A stretch of 64,000 nt of DNA from Lineus longissimus (taxonomy: Eukaryota; Nemertea; Pilidiophora; Heteronemertea; Lineidae), in the NCBI RefSeq assembly GCF_910592395.1, contig NC_088308.1:16075501-16139500 (forward strand), read 5' to 3'. The notes beneath the pieces are model-generated. The model was not told the origin of the DNA. It did not search any database and saw only the letters and a list, made by a program, of their open reading frames with translations. Within the stretch, counting starts at the first letter, position 1; each line of letters opens with the position of its first letter. The position numbers and the translations under genes are program-made. Shown here piece after piece: positions 23,606-36,245 of the stretch.

Positions 23606-24287
23606 CTGTAAAAATACAAACACGCCGAGTATTAATTCAGACTGTGGTTTAGCATGTCATCTAAAACATATCAATGATAACGTGACAAAGGGATTACTGA
23701 AAAAACATTTAGGAACATTAAAATACTGAAGAGGTTGGTTCTTCAGAAAACTTTTTGATGCCAATTGATAATGAAGCGTTAAATTATTCTCTTGCAACTA
23801 CATGTACATGTACTTGTTGGCCACTGATAAAGAACATGACTTGTGTAGTTTTCAGGTTTAAAAAACAGTACTATATTTTATGGATATAAATGTTTTAACC
23901 CCATTTTATATTTTGGGAAAAAAACAAATGAACTCGATGATGACAACATGTGACCCAGACAACCTCAACTCAAAACCAAGTCAATTGGGTAACCTGAATC
24001 GACCAGGGTGATCGAACTGCGTCAAAGAAATTGGCTGGCAAAATAAAATGAAGAGATTCATATGGTAATTTCCAATCTAATAAACCTCTTTGAAGGATAA
24101 TGAAATAAACTAATACTAGGTGTTGTTCTGGTCGTTTCTTTGGGTTCATGTAGGCAAAGAATATTACAAGTAGGGAAGGTTATATTGATGATTGCAATCC
24201 GAAGAGTGATGGTGTAAAAGTGTAAAAAGTGTTTTGGCAAAAGTGTTCCCCGCTGAAATACAATTTGCATAATGTTGAAAGAAGGTA

Positions 24288-24474
24288 CAGTGCAACCTCC
24301 CTTAGTTGACCTCTCTATTAAGGCCACCCTCTCTATTAAGATCAATAGGTTTACCCCCCCCCCCCACTTGGTTGTGTCCATTCAATTTGACATCTCTAAT
24401 CTGAACACCCCTCTATTAAGCATTGCACTTGTCCGTCCTGAGGGTCTCGTTCATATAACAGTGTTTTACAGTAT
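24288..24474. mobile_element. Family P MITE, copy 3
   Basis: Left end TA|CAGTGCAACCTCCCTTAG; right end near TTTTACAG|TA. Internal words CCTCTCTATTAAGGCCACCC match 569-748. A run of 12 C (24354-24365) interrupts it. Confidence 0.65.
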
Positions 24475-25196
24475 ATGAGAAGACTGAAATTTAAAATGCA
24501 TTTAAGACCAAATGGCGTCATGACATTAGAAGAGCTCAAGCCTTTAAATCAGGTCATCAACATTTTATACTTCAACATGCGGGCTACATCAAAAAAATTA
24601 TACAATCAATTAGATAGCATAATTAAACCCTATGAATTAATCCCAAGATTCTATACCTCAGTAGAATAATTTCCCATTTGGGGCTAAGATCTCTGAAAGG
24701 GACATGAGATGCAGAAATACCAACTTATTTCTGAGGAAATATTGCACCGTCACATTGCTTTCATTAAGATAAGTGCACTCTTCAAGGTCTTGATGTACAT
24801 GCACAACCACTTTAAACCTCAAGTCTGTAGGACAAGCATGACAATTCAATTCATCTTTCTCTCCTCTTCAAAAAATCTAACGGACATGACCAATTGGTGA
24901 CTTTCTTCGTGATTGACTCACAAGGGGATCGGTATTGTTTTGATACATCAGATAAAATTGATTTGGATTTAACATTTCTGTCAAATGAAAAGGGACACAA
25001 AATGTTCACAAGAAAAAAACTTTAAAGAGAGGATATTTTTTTACAGAAAGTTGGGTATCTATCAAATGGACTCTGGAAATGAATTATAAGTCAAATTGTG
25101 ATGTTCAAAATCTGAATCAAGCAGTCATAAGGTGTATGTCCAACAAAGGAGTTAAGGCACATTGTACTTTTTACAGGAAAGTGGATAGTGATGTTT

Positions 25197-25226
25197 GGGG
25201 CGGGGTGGGGTGGGGTGGGTGAGGGG
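25197..25226 (+). other. G-quadruplex-forming tract
   Basis: The plus strand carries GGGG runs separated by single bases (GGGGCGGGGTGGGGTGGGG), then GGG and another GGGG. Four or more G-runs with one-base loops are the most stable class of predicted quadruplex. It lies on the template strand of caskin, inside the ankyrin-to-SH3 intron. Confidence 0.8.
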
Positions 25227-26092
25227 TAGTACTCAAAGTGAATTTTGCATCAGCGATACAATGCCACTCAATTTCCTGCGCCTTTTCCAACCCCCCTTTT
25301 TTTCTAAATATCGATTTCAACAAATCTAGGTTATTCATGTTATTTGCAAAATCCACAAAAAAAAACCCCATGAAAACTCTGCGTTTTACATTATTACTAC
25401 TTTTTCATTTTCACCCAGCAGCAGTGACTGAGACAGTCACCAAGTTCATCATTTCCGATTCGGTGGATGATGAATGAAGCAGTAGTATCCTGTCATTCAG
25501 TATTCACCGGGCTGCGTCATAGAAACCCATTCCTTGCATTTTACGAGATGCACTTTAGAAAATGATTGTGCTTCTGATTGATGTACAAGCCATAAACACA
25601 AGAACATTAACACCCTTGATTTTAATGGTACTCAAGGAGAGAAGGAACGTGACAAGACCGACTCCCACGGGAACATGCAGATGTGTGATAAACAACTCTT
25701 CATCCAATGGAATGTCTATTGAGGAACCAATCAATGGCACATTTATCACTGGGACTAAGTTAAATTTAGGCGCTTACTGCCAGTGGATTTAATATCGCTG
25801 AATCTGCAGCATTTGATATCAAATATTGCTTCAAATGAATTTAAAAAGCTGAAATTGGGCCAGGACCATCATGATTTAGTCTTGTTCCAGATACTTATCA
25901 AATACAGCCCTTTGTCAGGGCAATATGGATTTTTCTCGTCCCAAGGAAGATAACATCGCACAAAGGCCGCAGGCCCAGGTTTTAATCGCATTTCAATGGA
26001 CGGAAAAATTCATATTGCCCAAAAAACAGCTATATTTTCTTAATTAAATATTAACAACTGCAAATTTCAGACACACCACTGCAGATAAAGTG

Positions 26093-26236
26093 GGACTGAC
26101 AAATGCTGTCCTTAATAGGGAGGTGTCCTGATTTAATACAGAGGTCTAATTGTATAAAATGACCCATTATCTGTGACCAAAATCAGTGCCCCCCATAGAG
26201 AGGGTGACCTGGTATTAGGGAGGTTCTCCAGTACAC
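26093..26236. mobile_element. Family P MITE, copy 4 (5' end decayed)
   Basis: TGACAAATGCTGTCCTTAAT, GGGAGGTGTCCTGATT and the right end GGGAGGTTCTCCAGTAC align with 569-748 in the same orientation. The left terminus is not recognisable. Confidence 0.6.
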
Positions 26237-26766
26237 TGTACTATCACAGAAGATTTAAGCAGTCATCATGGACTTCAGAGTAAACTGATACATCAGCTTT
26301 ACCTACTTTATACTGGCTACTCAGACAGAACATTTTTCAAAACACAACTATGTACTTAGGCATTAAACTATTTTCAAAAGAGAATAGCGCTTGGAATCTA
26401 GCTTGTTTCGAGATCACCCACATCAATGTCAATGATTCTGATTTGGCTCCATAAATCTAGGTACATCTCATTGAATTAACCCACTGATTTCTTACCATAT
26501 AGTCTACACAGAAAAAAATACAAGTATAATAGTTATTGTCTCTAAATTCGTGGATGTGTCGATTACAAGACTGTCCACTTCTCAAGTGATGAAAAATTAA
26601 CATTAGCAAGCAAACTGATCGTCCTGTTTAAAACATCTGTTCGGTGATTTTAAAGAACCTTCGCAAAAAACTTTCATTCGAGCTGAATCTCCAAAATCAC
26701 AAGCATAAAAATTTGAATCATCGTTTAATGCATCGCAAACCCTACTGGATTTTTCCCAGAGGTATG

Positions 26767-26990
26767 GAGTCTACTACAAGCTACTGTCCACCTGTGTCGG
26801 ATCTTTTACTTGCCCTGTTCTCTCAGGTACAATGGACCATGGCTTCAGTCTAATTATCCGAAAGACCCTCATTTATTTATCTCTCATATCATCTTGTACA
26901 TCTTCAGATTCAATCCCTGGCTAATTAGGAGGAAAGTAGACTTTGTATCAAAGCAAGCGTTCGTGCTGATTCCCATACAAGAGCGACTCT
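26767..26990 (-). mobile_element. Decayed SINE body (family S1), close to exon 27014-27122
   Basis: GCTACTGTCCACCTGTGT, GGATCTTTTACTTGCCCTG and CTCAGGTAC match the body of the SINE at 33888-34190 in the same orientation. The head side is too diverged to define. Its right edge is only a few tens of bases from the donor of the caskin exon at 27014. Confidence 0.6.
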
Positions 26991-27013
26991 GGGTACTAGT
27001 AATTGTTTCTTAC

Positions 27014-27122
27014 CTTTGAGTAACTGTTTGAGTTCTTTAGCTGCACGTGATGTGGTGAATCTATTTACAATATCCAAGGCAGTCTGGTCATATGAATTAG
27101 ACCTGTTCACATCTACTCCACA
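27014..27122 (-). CDS. caskin: Caskin exon: last ankyrin repeat
   Basis: This exon encodes [20 protein letters not shown] and then [16 protein letters not shown]. Vertebrate caskins have the near-identical [20 protein letters not shown] and FTTSQASREIKQLLR at this point, the end of the ankyrin array. Acceptor ATCTTTTTCAG lies above 27122 (phase 0); donor CTCAAAG|GTAAGA below 27014 (phase 1). Only 539 bp separate it from the preceding exon, the shortest intron in the locus. This exon is the most diagnostic for assigning the gene to the caskin family. Confidence 0.97.
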
Positions 27123-27661
27123 CTGAAAAAGATTGTCATAGGTTGCACTAAGTTAACACTCATTGGCAAATTTCCTAACCTAAAGACCGGCAAAAATGTA
27201 ATGGTTTTTTTTAACAGGAATGACACAACCCTAGAGGATTTTAACAAATAGACAAACACTTGATTTGAAATTGGGATGATTCATATGTCAATTCAGATGA
27301 AATCATATCAAGACTTTTCAAAGTGCTGTTCCAAAGCACATACGTGAATGCATGGCAAAAAATCTTAAGGACGGCGAAAACAAAATTGAACACATCTTTC
27401 ACCCCAAAAAAATACACTTTATTTTAAGGTGTTTCATACGAGGTTACACAAAATTGATCACGTTTTCACCCAAAAAAATCTACTTTGTATTAAGTTTGTA
27501 TGAGGTTACACAAAAAAATAACTCCTTTGCTCATTACTTGAGTCATGGCTGGCATTGGAAGGAATTAGCTAGTGACACAATCACTCATTTTGATAGTTCC
27601 CTTGCCCGAGGACACAGATGACCAGGATGTGACCCTCTCCGCCTCGCTCTAATATACTTAC
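27123..27661 (-). other. caskin: Short caskin intron with a tandem duplication
   Basis: A 539-bp intron. Positions 27395-27525 hold a roughly 65-bp direct duplication (TTTCACCCCAAAAAAATACA versus TTTTCACCCAAAAAAATCTA, each followed by GAGGTTACACAAAA). Confidence 0.75.
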
Positions 27662-27770
27662 ATCTAACAATAATTTAACTACTTCTATTTTTCCACAGAG
27701 TGCCGCTTCATGTAAACACGTTCCCTGGAGTGTTTGTCGGTTGATGTCAACACCAGCATAAAGTAATAAT
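27662..27770 (-). CDS. caskin: Caskin exon: ankyrin repeat
   Basis: This exon encodes [20 protein letters not shown] followed by [16 protein letters not shown]. The ankyrin signature is clear: the TxLHEAAL helix and VVKLLL second helix. Vertebrate caskins have LRAGIEINRQTKTGTALHEA and ALYGKTEVVRLLL. It enters in phase 2 (its first A completes AGA, Arg, begun by 29172-29302) and leaves at GAT|GTAAGT in phase 0. Confidence 0.97.
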
Positions 27771-29171
27771 CTGAAAGACGAAAAGGATTTTTGAATTTTG
27801 TTGTTCAGTTTTTAACGACACACATCAACAGGTTACAATCCTATGTTGGTACCAGTTGGTTCCTGTTGGGCTACAAATTTTCCTTGTATCAACTAAATGC
27901 AAACCTGACCACTCTGTTTGATCATTTGAGCAGTCCACATGAATTATGGTTTGGTGGATGTGCTACTTTTTTTAGCTTCAAACTGTCTGATGCATTAAAT
28001 TGAGTAGGGCTACCACTTTAATTTACAGAGAACTTTCACTCTGCTACCATCTGCTGTCTGAAAGATTAGCCGAAAAATGCCAATATCGGAAGATGTTATG
28101 GCAATGGCAGACAAAGGATATGATCCTATAAAAACTTCCTTGGCTTGCAAGTAGGACAGTTCAATATATATTTTGCTCTTGTTTGATGTGGGTGTTGAAT
28201 AACTCATGTATTCATCATTCACGGGAGCTGCTGGCATCGCACTCAAGTAATGCAAAAAAGAAAAGTCACACATGGTGAAGCTAACATTTGGGAAGATCTA
28301 TCTTCCGGTAACTGTTTTTTTTAATTCAACGTTTTTCCTTTTTTTGTATAACCGCATGTGTACATTTTGCAACTTGAGCGCAAAAACACAAATGTTGTGG
28401 CGCAATTGTCCATTCCAGCATGTTAATCGGCTTCACTCAGCAGGCAACCAATTTGATTTCGACATTAGAATAAAGGTAATCTGGAGAAAAAATGTTCTTC
28501 AAGTATTGGCAATGGGTATCCATCAAGTTCAACGTGAGCATGGATCACGATGCTTTAAGTCTGTGACTGGTAACAGGGAAGTCTTATTATCTAACAGGAT
28601 GGGGTCAACCTATTTTAGAGATTGTTGGATACCAACTGTGATTGCCTGCTCTGTCAAAAGTAGGCTCCTGGGGTTGAAGACAGATACTGAGTTATTCAGG
28701 CATGGGCTAACTGTGCAAAAAGTTCACTTCAAAACGATTTATCATATTCGTCAGTCACTTGGGAACTGATTGAGATATAAACTTCAAGACACATATTAAA
28801 TCATTCACATTTTTATTTTTAGAACACTTCATCAAAAGATGAGTTTAAGGAAAACCGATAGTAAAATCAGTTTCTTTGATGCTCTACTCGACTGAATCCC
28901 CTCCAGACAGCTTTAAAACAACTTATCAGGAAGCTCATATGACTTATACAAAACAAACTCCTCGAAAAAATAATTTTTTATACTACCTTTTTCCCTACAC
29001 AAACATGTACTTCTCCCCTTTTCTCCATATGATATTTTTACATTTTCATATGTGCCACAAGCGCCGACTTTTGCCAGAGAGAACTAGCCTCAATTGCCAA
29101 GGCTAAAATTGATTTTGAATGATTTCAACTGACACACTTCTTTTTTTGAGCATGACTCGTGTAATCCTTAC
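27771..29171 (-). other. caskin: Caskin intron
   Basis: A 1,401-bp intron. It includes a 165-codon plus-strand open frame (28272-28769) without recognisable domains, judged to be chance. No repeats were recognised. Confidence 0.75.
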
Positions 29172-29302
29172 CTTAATATATCTGAGTGACCGTTCTTTGC
29201 TGCTAAGTGTAAACAAGTCGTGCGGTTGTTATCTAACATATCATTTGGACTGGACTGGAGGAGACTGCTGCATAGATTGCTACTCAGTAACAGCTCAACA
29301 AC
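29172..29302 (-). CDS. caskin: Caskin exon: ankyrin repeat
   Basis: This exon encodes [20 protein letters not shown], then [19 protein letters not shown] and SDILR. Vertebrate caskins have QLLLNSHLCVALLEG, an inserted loop and [12 protein letters not shown] in the same order, so the caskin-specific loop between the two helices is present. Acceptor AATTGCAG lies above 29302 (phase 0); donor ATATTAAG|GTAAGG below 29172 (phase 2). The Pro of the usual TPLHLA is Cys here. Confidence 0.97.
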
Positions 29303-31642
29303 CTGCAATTATATTAAAGGACCCGTATGGCACTGATTCGTGGTAGAGACTATACTTCATGTTTTATCGTTTTTGGCCTTTTGATATAATTTTGTTTGTA
29401 TTCGCAGGTAAATATTCTTTAACACCCTGGCAAATATCGCTAAGCATAAAACTAATGAAAATTTTTGTTTTCTGTACCCCTGAGTGTCTTTAATGAAAAA
29501 TTTGCATCACTAACAGAGGAGGGTACAGAGTCAATCTATCTAACAATCTTTTATATTTTCCAAAAAACGTAATGATTTAAAAGTTGAGATAGATACTTTT
29601 TTATGGTAGACTGTGGTTTAGCTGTACCTGGACAGAAGCTAGAAGGAGCTGAGGGACACTTTGACTCGGGTATTAACCCCAGCGACATTTTGACCTGACA
29701 TGTTTGACCATGCAGTAATATAAACAACATCAGAGAATACCATTAGCCATGACACAAGATAGTCTCGGGAGAGCATTTCTTAGAAAACAACACAAATATT
29801 TCCCTCTTATACTATTCTTTATGGTATTTCTTCTCAGCTGAAGTCATTTGTTTTAAAAAAGACCGTCATTCGCTATATAAAAGCAATACGAATGTAAAAA
29901 AATATTCAAGGACTATTAACATCAAGTACATGGAACGGGAAGTAGCTAGAGCAGGTTGAGTCATACTCTAACCCAGGGGAACATCCCAGCTGGGAGATGG
30001 TAATTTGTCTTACACATGGAACATGGATAACTTTCAGCCTTTGAAGAGAGTAATTTCTCATCTTTTTTATCCAGTGCATGGCAAAAGACTAAAACAAATT
30101 GAGGAGCCCAGGCAAATGAGCACCATCACAAAGGGGAAACTGTGTGTATCATTTTATGATGCGTATGCCTTTATGAGGAAAATGTCTTTTAAAAGTTTGA
30201 CAAATCGTCTAGCGCTGCTATTATGTTGTAGTAATAGAGGTGGTTTATTGGCCACCAAGGGGTCAGTGGCAAACGGTGAGAGACATTACTGCAGCATGAT
30301 GAGAATAATGGACAATTTGGGAAATTTTATAGCCCTCTGTTGTTATAGTTATGCATTCTACTATACTGTGTCTGGCTAAACGTGGTACACATTTAACCAA
30401 GAACTTCAACAGAAAGCGGGAGAGTCTTATTGAATTGGCATAAAACAACTGTTTGTTGGAGATATAGTAGCAGTTTCCTGACATCTGCTGATATCTACTT
30501 TCTTTTCTTTTTGCTTCATCAGATTCCAGTTATGCTGCTGATCTCATCACAATTTAGCTTCTGAGAATTCAAAATTCAATAGTCGAGAGTGTGGACAGGG
30601 AATTGGCACTGCATAATTCGTGGAAATTTCGTCATCTCCAGAACAAAGGACACTTAATATTCTCACAAGACAAGAATATTTTTTCATCATGAGGCCCGGT
30701 TATCACATGGTCGATAAAAGAAACCGACAACGTGACACTGAATATCAAGCAAAGCCCTCCATTTGCCAACAAGATCACTCCCAACAGTCAAGTGAAATCA
30801 GATGGTGCCTCGAGGATAGTTAGCATCGCTATCATCAGTCACCACAAAGAGGCAAAGAGGCCATGGAGGAAGCCATAGAGCAATCAGCCCAGTCGTCCTC
30901 CCGCCATGACGGATTGCCAATCTCAGACCTTTAGCCAATTTAGGAGGCAAACAGAATAAATTGAGTCGATGAACTTTGTCAATACAGATGTGCTGCAGGG
31001 ATACGGAGCAATTCCAATAGCAAAATTCAATGGCCTCCAGTGACAATCTTAGAGGCGACAATATGGAATTTTATTAGAATTATAGTACGATACCCTAAGC
31101 TAATGTAAATCTAATAGCTCTTCAGTATATTTGATGATGTTTACTGATTTGGTTTTTATGGTTTTGTTATCTGGTAGAGGCCAGATGCATTATTGAAATT
31201 AGAGCCAAATGATATGACACAGATGGGACTTTGGAGATGGAACAATACTATTAGTCCACAGAACGGATGCGTCACATCAAGTCAATTGTGAACACTCTCA
31301 GGGAATCTGCTGAAAACATGCAAATGGTGAGATATTAAATTTGAAAGATGCCTTTGCGAAAGGTAGTTTCTGACATTTTGGTCAAATTAAGATGATAATG
31401 ACAAAATCATATTCGTCTTGAACACAAATTTCCAAGCATTTTCAATCAATCGAATGGCATAAAATCTTGATTGCTCAAACTGAACATTTTGATGCACTTA
31501 CATGTACTAGCTTTGAGCAAGAGGATTTTTAACCAAAGGACAAGATCCTTGGGGACAGCTAGGGGTCATCAGAAATAATTTCTGGATTTGGCAGACTGCA
31601 CTTGACGTAAAATACATGCATATTTGTTGTGTTGATGCTTAC
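29303..31642 (-). other. caskin: Caskin intron
   Basis: A 2,340-bp intron. No repeat family, RNA gene or further exon was recognised. Confidence 0.75.
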
Positions 31643-31738
31643 CCTATATCGTCCAAATTCACAAGCAAGATCTATAGGAGTCTTGTGGTCCTTGTTGACA
31701 CTTGTAGAGTCAGCGTGATAGCACAGGAGTATGTTTAC
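31643..31738 (-). CDS. caskin: Caskin exon: ankyrin repeat
   Basis: This exon encodes 32 codons: VNILLCYHADSTSVNKDHKT then PIDLACEFGRYR. The DLACEFGR motif is identical in vertebrate caskins (KKTPLDLACEFGR). It is a phase 0-0 exon: acceptor TTTTTTTTCATTCCAG above 31738, donor TATAGG|GTAAGC below 31643. It follows the longest intron in the window, about 22.1 kb. Confidence 0.97.
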
Positions 31739-33887
31739 CTGGAATGAAAAAAAACATTGGAAATTGTAATTAGGAGAACCTTGTGTCAAATAGATCAACA
31801 GGCACCTATACACAAGCAAAAGTTTCCATAATGCAGAATCATAGAAGGTCCCATATTCTTGAATCTATAAATGAAGATTATCAGGAACCACATTTTATAT
31901 CGGAGCCAATCCTGGCTTCTACGACACCCCATGGTAGATTCTATAATGGAAATTCCATTATACACCCTACGACGGTGCGTCCCATCAAAATGCACGTAAG
32001 CATGAAAGTATAAACCTATTAGAGTTACAATCTTCAGAATTCTGGAAAATAAGGTGGTTAACCAATTCCAATATAAATTTGTTGATGTCAATAATTCTAT
32101 AACGGATTCCATTATACAATCAGTGATGGGCACATGGTAGATATGACCATGTGTTTCAATGATTCTTTGATGGAGATTCTCCACCATAGAATTATTAGAA
32201 TCATTAATGGCCCATTTTAAAATCTATTGTGTTTAATATATGTCACAGATTCTATGACGTACAGTTCCATTGATTAAAATTCAAACTTCCGACAGCAACC
32301 CTTTGCAATCCCATTTTGAATTGAAGAGCAAGTACATAATATGTGATACAGGTGGTTTCTCAGCACACAAAGAAATTGAAGTAACTAGTGTATCATGAAT
32401 AAAGATGGCATAGCGAACTAAGACTGACTTGATTTTTTATTATTTCAATTTTGGCGATCCTAAGGAATACCTGAGACTGTATAAACCACAACCAAAATAC
32501 TATCATGTCACCAAGTCTCAAGCAGGAATTTGCAGATCAACTTTTGCAGCCAGACCCAGCACAACAAAGGGATCTAACACGAGATCTAATCAGATTCATG
32601 CCGAGACTTGATGGCAGTGTGATTACATTCACTATGCCAGGCTACAGTAATGTAATTGCAGGATTGAAGGACAAGTTGCTATCAGTCCCAGGTCAGGAAT
32701 AGCATAGAGATACACCAGTTAAATCAGTTCTGCATCCGTGGAATGCAGTCAGTTGTCATCAAAATAGTGTTCTAGGGCTAATTTGATCAAAGGGTTATAA
32801 GGGTTATTGTGATATCAAGCGGTGTGACTTGGTTCTGCGAGATTATGCCTCTTGATATTGAAAGGGGCAAACTATCTCAATATGCTCCATTGTGGTGATA
32901 ATTTAGTGGCAACACCTGGTATCCATGAAAGAGGACGAATTTGTATTTTGCATTGTGTTTGATGCTGATTCATCATCTTTTAGGCCGGACTTTCTTTGTC
33001 AGTTGGGTTGGTTGCAGTTTTGGAGGGGAAGGACCCGGTGGACACCTGCAGCCATTTCAAATCAACATTCCTTCCTTTACTGAAAGATTCACCAACATTA
33101 AAGGAAACCTATCACAAAACGCTTATAAAAATGGGGAGTTTTGAACAGCCCAGTTGAACCCAAAGGTGGTAATAAGCTTCCATTGATAAATCTTAGCAGT
33201 TTTGAGTTCCCCTCAGGTAGTTGATTATGTGACCTGGGCATCTGGGTAACATTGCATAACATTATTGACTCTAGTCAATGAACTGCATAAGAGCTACATG
33301 TAATAACCAATTTAGTTATTTTACTACTTGTACGTTCAGCTAGTCTAAATAAGTATTTTGTGCCACGAATGGATTTCTTTAAAGCAATGAAGTTTTCATG
33401 AAAAACCACTGGTATGCTCTCATCCTGGAAAAAATTGATAACACTTCACGGGAATGGTAAATGTTCAGAAACCACATTTGTCCACCAAGTTCATTACACC
33501 AGCAAACGAAAGGAACCACCATTTTCAAAACATGCAAACCCAGAACCCAGGGCAGCTCAATCACCCACTTTTCAATGTTTATACACTAAATAATAATTCT
33601 TACATCAATCGTAACCTCCCGTCATACAATATTGAAGAATTCACTTGAAAAAAGTTTGCTAAATATTTTCATGCCACAAATTAAGCCAGGGGGTATGTGA
33701 TTTTAACTTTAATCACTTCCATGCTCCAACATAATTTTGTTCTTTATAATATTTGCTAAATACACGTAGGCCTACAAAACCTTGCCGAAACTTGGCAAAG
33801 TTTCACTAGACGTTTTAGTGCAGGGCAACAACTAGGCCTAACCTTAGAACGGAACACCAGTTAGAGGGCTAAGCCATGACATATATC

Positions 33888-34190
33888 ATCATCATCATTA
33901 TCATCATTACTATTGGCTACTGTCCAATTATGTGGGATCTTTTACTTGCCCTGGCATAGACACTCAGGTACGAGTGGTCAAGACTTTTAGTCTCAGACCA
34001 CAGACCCTAATTAATTCATTTTATTTTGAGCCGCAAACTTGTTGTGAAGAGCCAGGAATTTTACTTCTTTGAAAGCAACACCGGTTCATCCAGAAAAACA
34101 ATCCTCGGTTCTCCCCGAAATCGAAACTGGGCCCTATTGCGTGGCAGCTAGCAGTGGTATAAACCACTAGGCAGTGAGGTTCCTCAAACT
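33888..34190 (-). mobile_element. tRNA-derived SINE (family S1)
   Basis: Read on the minus strand, the head has A box TGCCTAGTGGTT (start near 34173) and B box GTTTCGATTTC (start near 34127), 46 bp apart as in real tRNAs. The body (33910-34020) has CAGGGCAAGTAAAAGATCCC. The tail is an ATG/ATA-type simple repeat (TGATGATAATGATGATGATG, 33888-33910). The body motif recurs at 26767-26870. It resembles the SINE bodies common in marine invertebrates, but I cannot name the family. Confidence 0.75.
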
Positions 34191-35010
34191 GTCAATTCAA
34201 ACTGTTGCAGCACGAAGGAATCGGCAGATGCAGCTGGGGTGACCAACTATAGTAGGTCTAGTAATCAGGAATAACTCTCATCAAGCAGAAACATAGACAC
34301 AACTCCCATTTACATTTTTTAGTCCAGAAGAAAATTCCATGGGAAAACAAATCCTGAACATTTAGGCCAATATAACATACCTAAGAAACTTGAACTACAA
34401 TATTGAAAGACAAAACGTGTACAGTGTAGGTCACCACGACAATGTCCCTAAAAACTGACAATCCACTGAAATCACTGACAATGGCAATCAAATGTTAGAA
34501 GTAGACCTACTCTCCTGGGATAGATAAACTGGTATGATATTTATGATATAACATTATATTTGAAAAGGGAACAGTAGGCCCTATTAAACAGTCAACCACT
34601 CCTCTTTACCTTTCCACAACCCTTCTTGACCTTTGCTACTTGAAACCCCCCATAACATTTTCAAGAAAGACACAACTCAACAAACTTGACCTGACAACTG
34701 CAGTGTCAAGATGTTGGGCACTACTTATCCTGACAGTAGTCAATAGAGTAGACAGAAACCCTGTCATCTAGTATCATCTATGAATAATTCATAATTTGTA
34801 GTTTTCTTTACTAAGCCATTGAATTGTGACACATTCAATGGCTCAAACATTTTAAGAAGGTGGTTATCTAGCCCCTTCTTTAGATTCAGGGAGACAGGAA
34901 CTGGAGGCAATCACTGAAATAAGTTTTGATGGTTGTCAATACCTTCCCATGCACAGTAAAATGATCTCCAATCATCGGAGATTGTGTTCTACTAAAACAG
35001 CTCTCATACC

Positions 35011-35555
35011 CGATGGTCAAAGGTGTGTTATGCAGCTCTCTGCACTTAACGGTCAAAGATGTTTTCTACACCTCCCTGCACCTGAGGGTCAAAGATGTGT
35101 TCTGCGACTCTGGGCACCTGATGGTCAGAAATGTGTTTTACATCTCTCTCACCTGATGGTCAGAGATGTGTTGTTCAGCCCTGATCATGATCGTCAAAGA
35201 TGTGTTCTACAACTCCCTGCAACTGAGGGCCAAATATATGTTCTACAACTTTCTGCAGCTGATGGTCAGAAATGAGTTTTACATCTCTCTCACCTGATGG
35301 TCAAAGATGTGTTCTAGCATTCTGCAACTTTTGGTCAAAGATATGTTTCACAGATCTCTGGAAGTATTGGCCACAGGTGTTCTAACTTCTACATCTCTCA
35401 TGTACCTGATGGTCAGAGATGTGTTCTACAGTTCTGTGTACCTGATGATCAGATAATGTGTTTTGCAACTCTCTGCACTTCAGGGATGTGCTTCAAAGCT
35501 CTCCCATCTGATGGTCAGAGATGTGTGCTACTGCTCTCACATGGTCAGAGGTATC
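35011..35555. repeat. 36-bp minisatellite
   Basis: The unit GATGGTCAAAGATGTGTTCT followed by ACAACTCTCTGCACCT recurs every 36 bp (GGTCA at 35015, 35051, 35087 and 35123, then with more indels). Because 36 is divisible by three, one frame stays open for about 108 codons with a 12-residue repeat (GQRCVLQLPAPE-like). That frame has no splice or start support. Confidence 0.85.
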
Positions 35556-36181
35556 CCACAAATGTAGTACTCAAGGTGAGCCACCGGTTCAATGCACCTC
35601 TGAAAGAGACCGCATGCTTCTCATCATAAACATAGCTTTTAATGAACATACATTTAATTGCAATTGCCAGAATACGAGAATGTGTAATAAGCGAGTTTAT
35701 TACCAATTATACTCAATCTAATGAACGATGTCTGCACGAATCAATTCAAAGTGTTTTTGCTTTGATAAATAGACCAATTTTGAGCTCATTATTAAAAACG
35801 TACACATTTGATGCCAATTATTTAGAATTTAGGAATTTGCAATCAGGGAGGAAGGCCGACTGGAAAGAAAGATAACGTTGTGAGTACTTAACTAACTTAA
35901 GAATTTTACTGTAACCTTGACACAGTATTTAGAAACAAGCTTACCCGCATCTGTTTTAGGCAGTGCTGCTTGAAATATCTCAAAACAAATTGTGTAGGGA
36001 CTGTTTGCCGACCTGTTTGGACTGGGAAAGTCCGTCAAGAAACGCCCCATAGTTTCAACCAAAAAGGCAATTTACACCATTTGGCATTGAAACTAGCTCA
36101 AATTGAAATTGCAGGAGACATTTCGAGTACAGTCACAGCATGTAAAAATGATATACAATTAGTCATTAAGGAATCTTTAGG

Positions 36182-36245
36182 CTTTACAATTTAGTCCCCT
36201 GTGGAGGCCAAGTGGTGAATCAGATTAAACTGAATTTTGATACCT
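36182..36245 (+). repeat. Family H fragment
   Basis: GGCCAAGTGGTGAATCAGAT after CCCCTGTGGA matches the repeated module CCCCTGGTGGTCAAGTGGTG of 46805-47934. Only about 60 bp remain. Confidence 0.5.

Larger units (their letters stand above)
23606..27013 (-). other. caskin: Caskin intron (ankyrin to SH3)
   Basis: A 3,408-bp intron. It contains two family P MITEs, a strong G-quadruplex tract and a decayed SINE body next to the upstream exon's donor. Nothing else is supported. Confidence 0.8.

Noticed and set aside
28272-28769. 165-codon plus-strand open frame in a caskin intron
   Set aside because: No recognisable domain, no sensible splice or promoter context and a mixed composition typical of chance frames in AT-rich DNA.
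32505-32702. Plus-strand 65-codon frame with protein-like composition (MSPSLKQEFADQLLQ...)
   Set aside because: Looks plausible by eye but has no homology I recognise, no splice sites in frame and no neighbouring exons.
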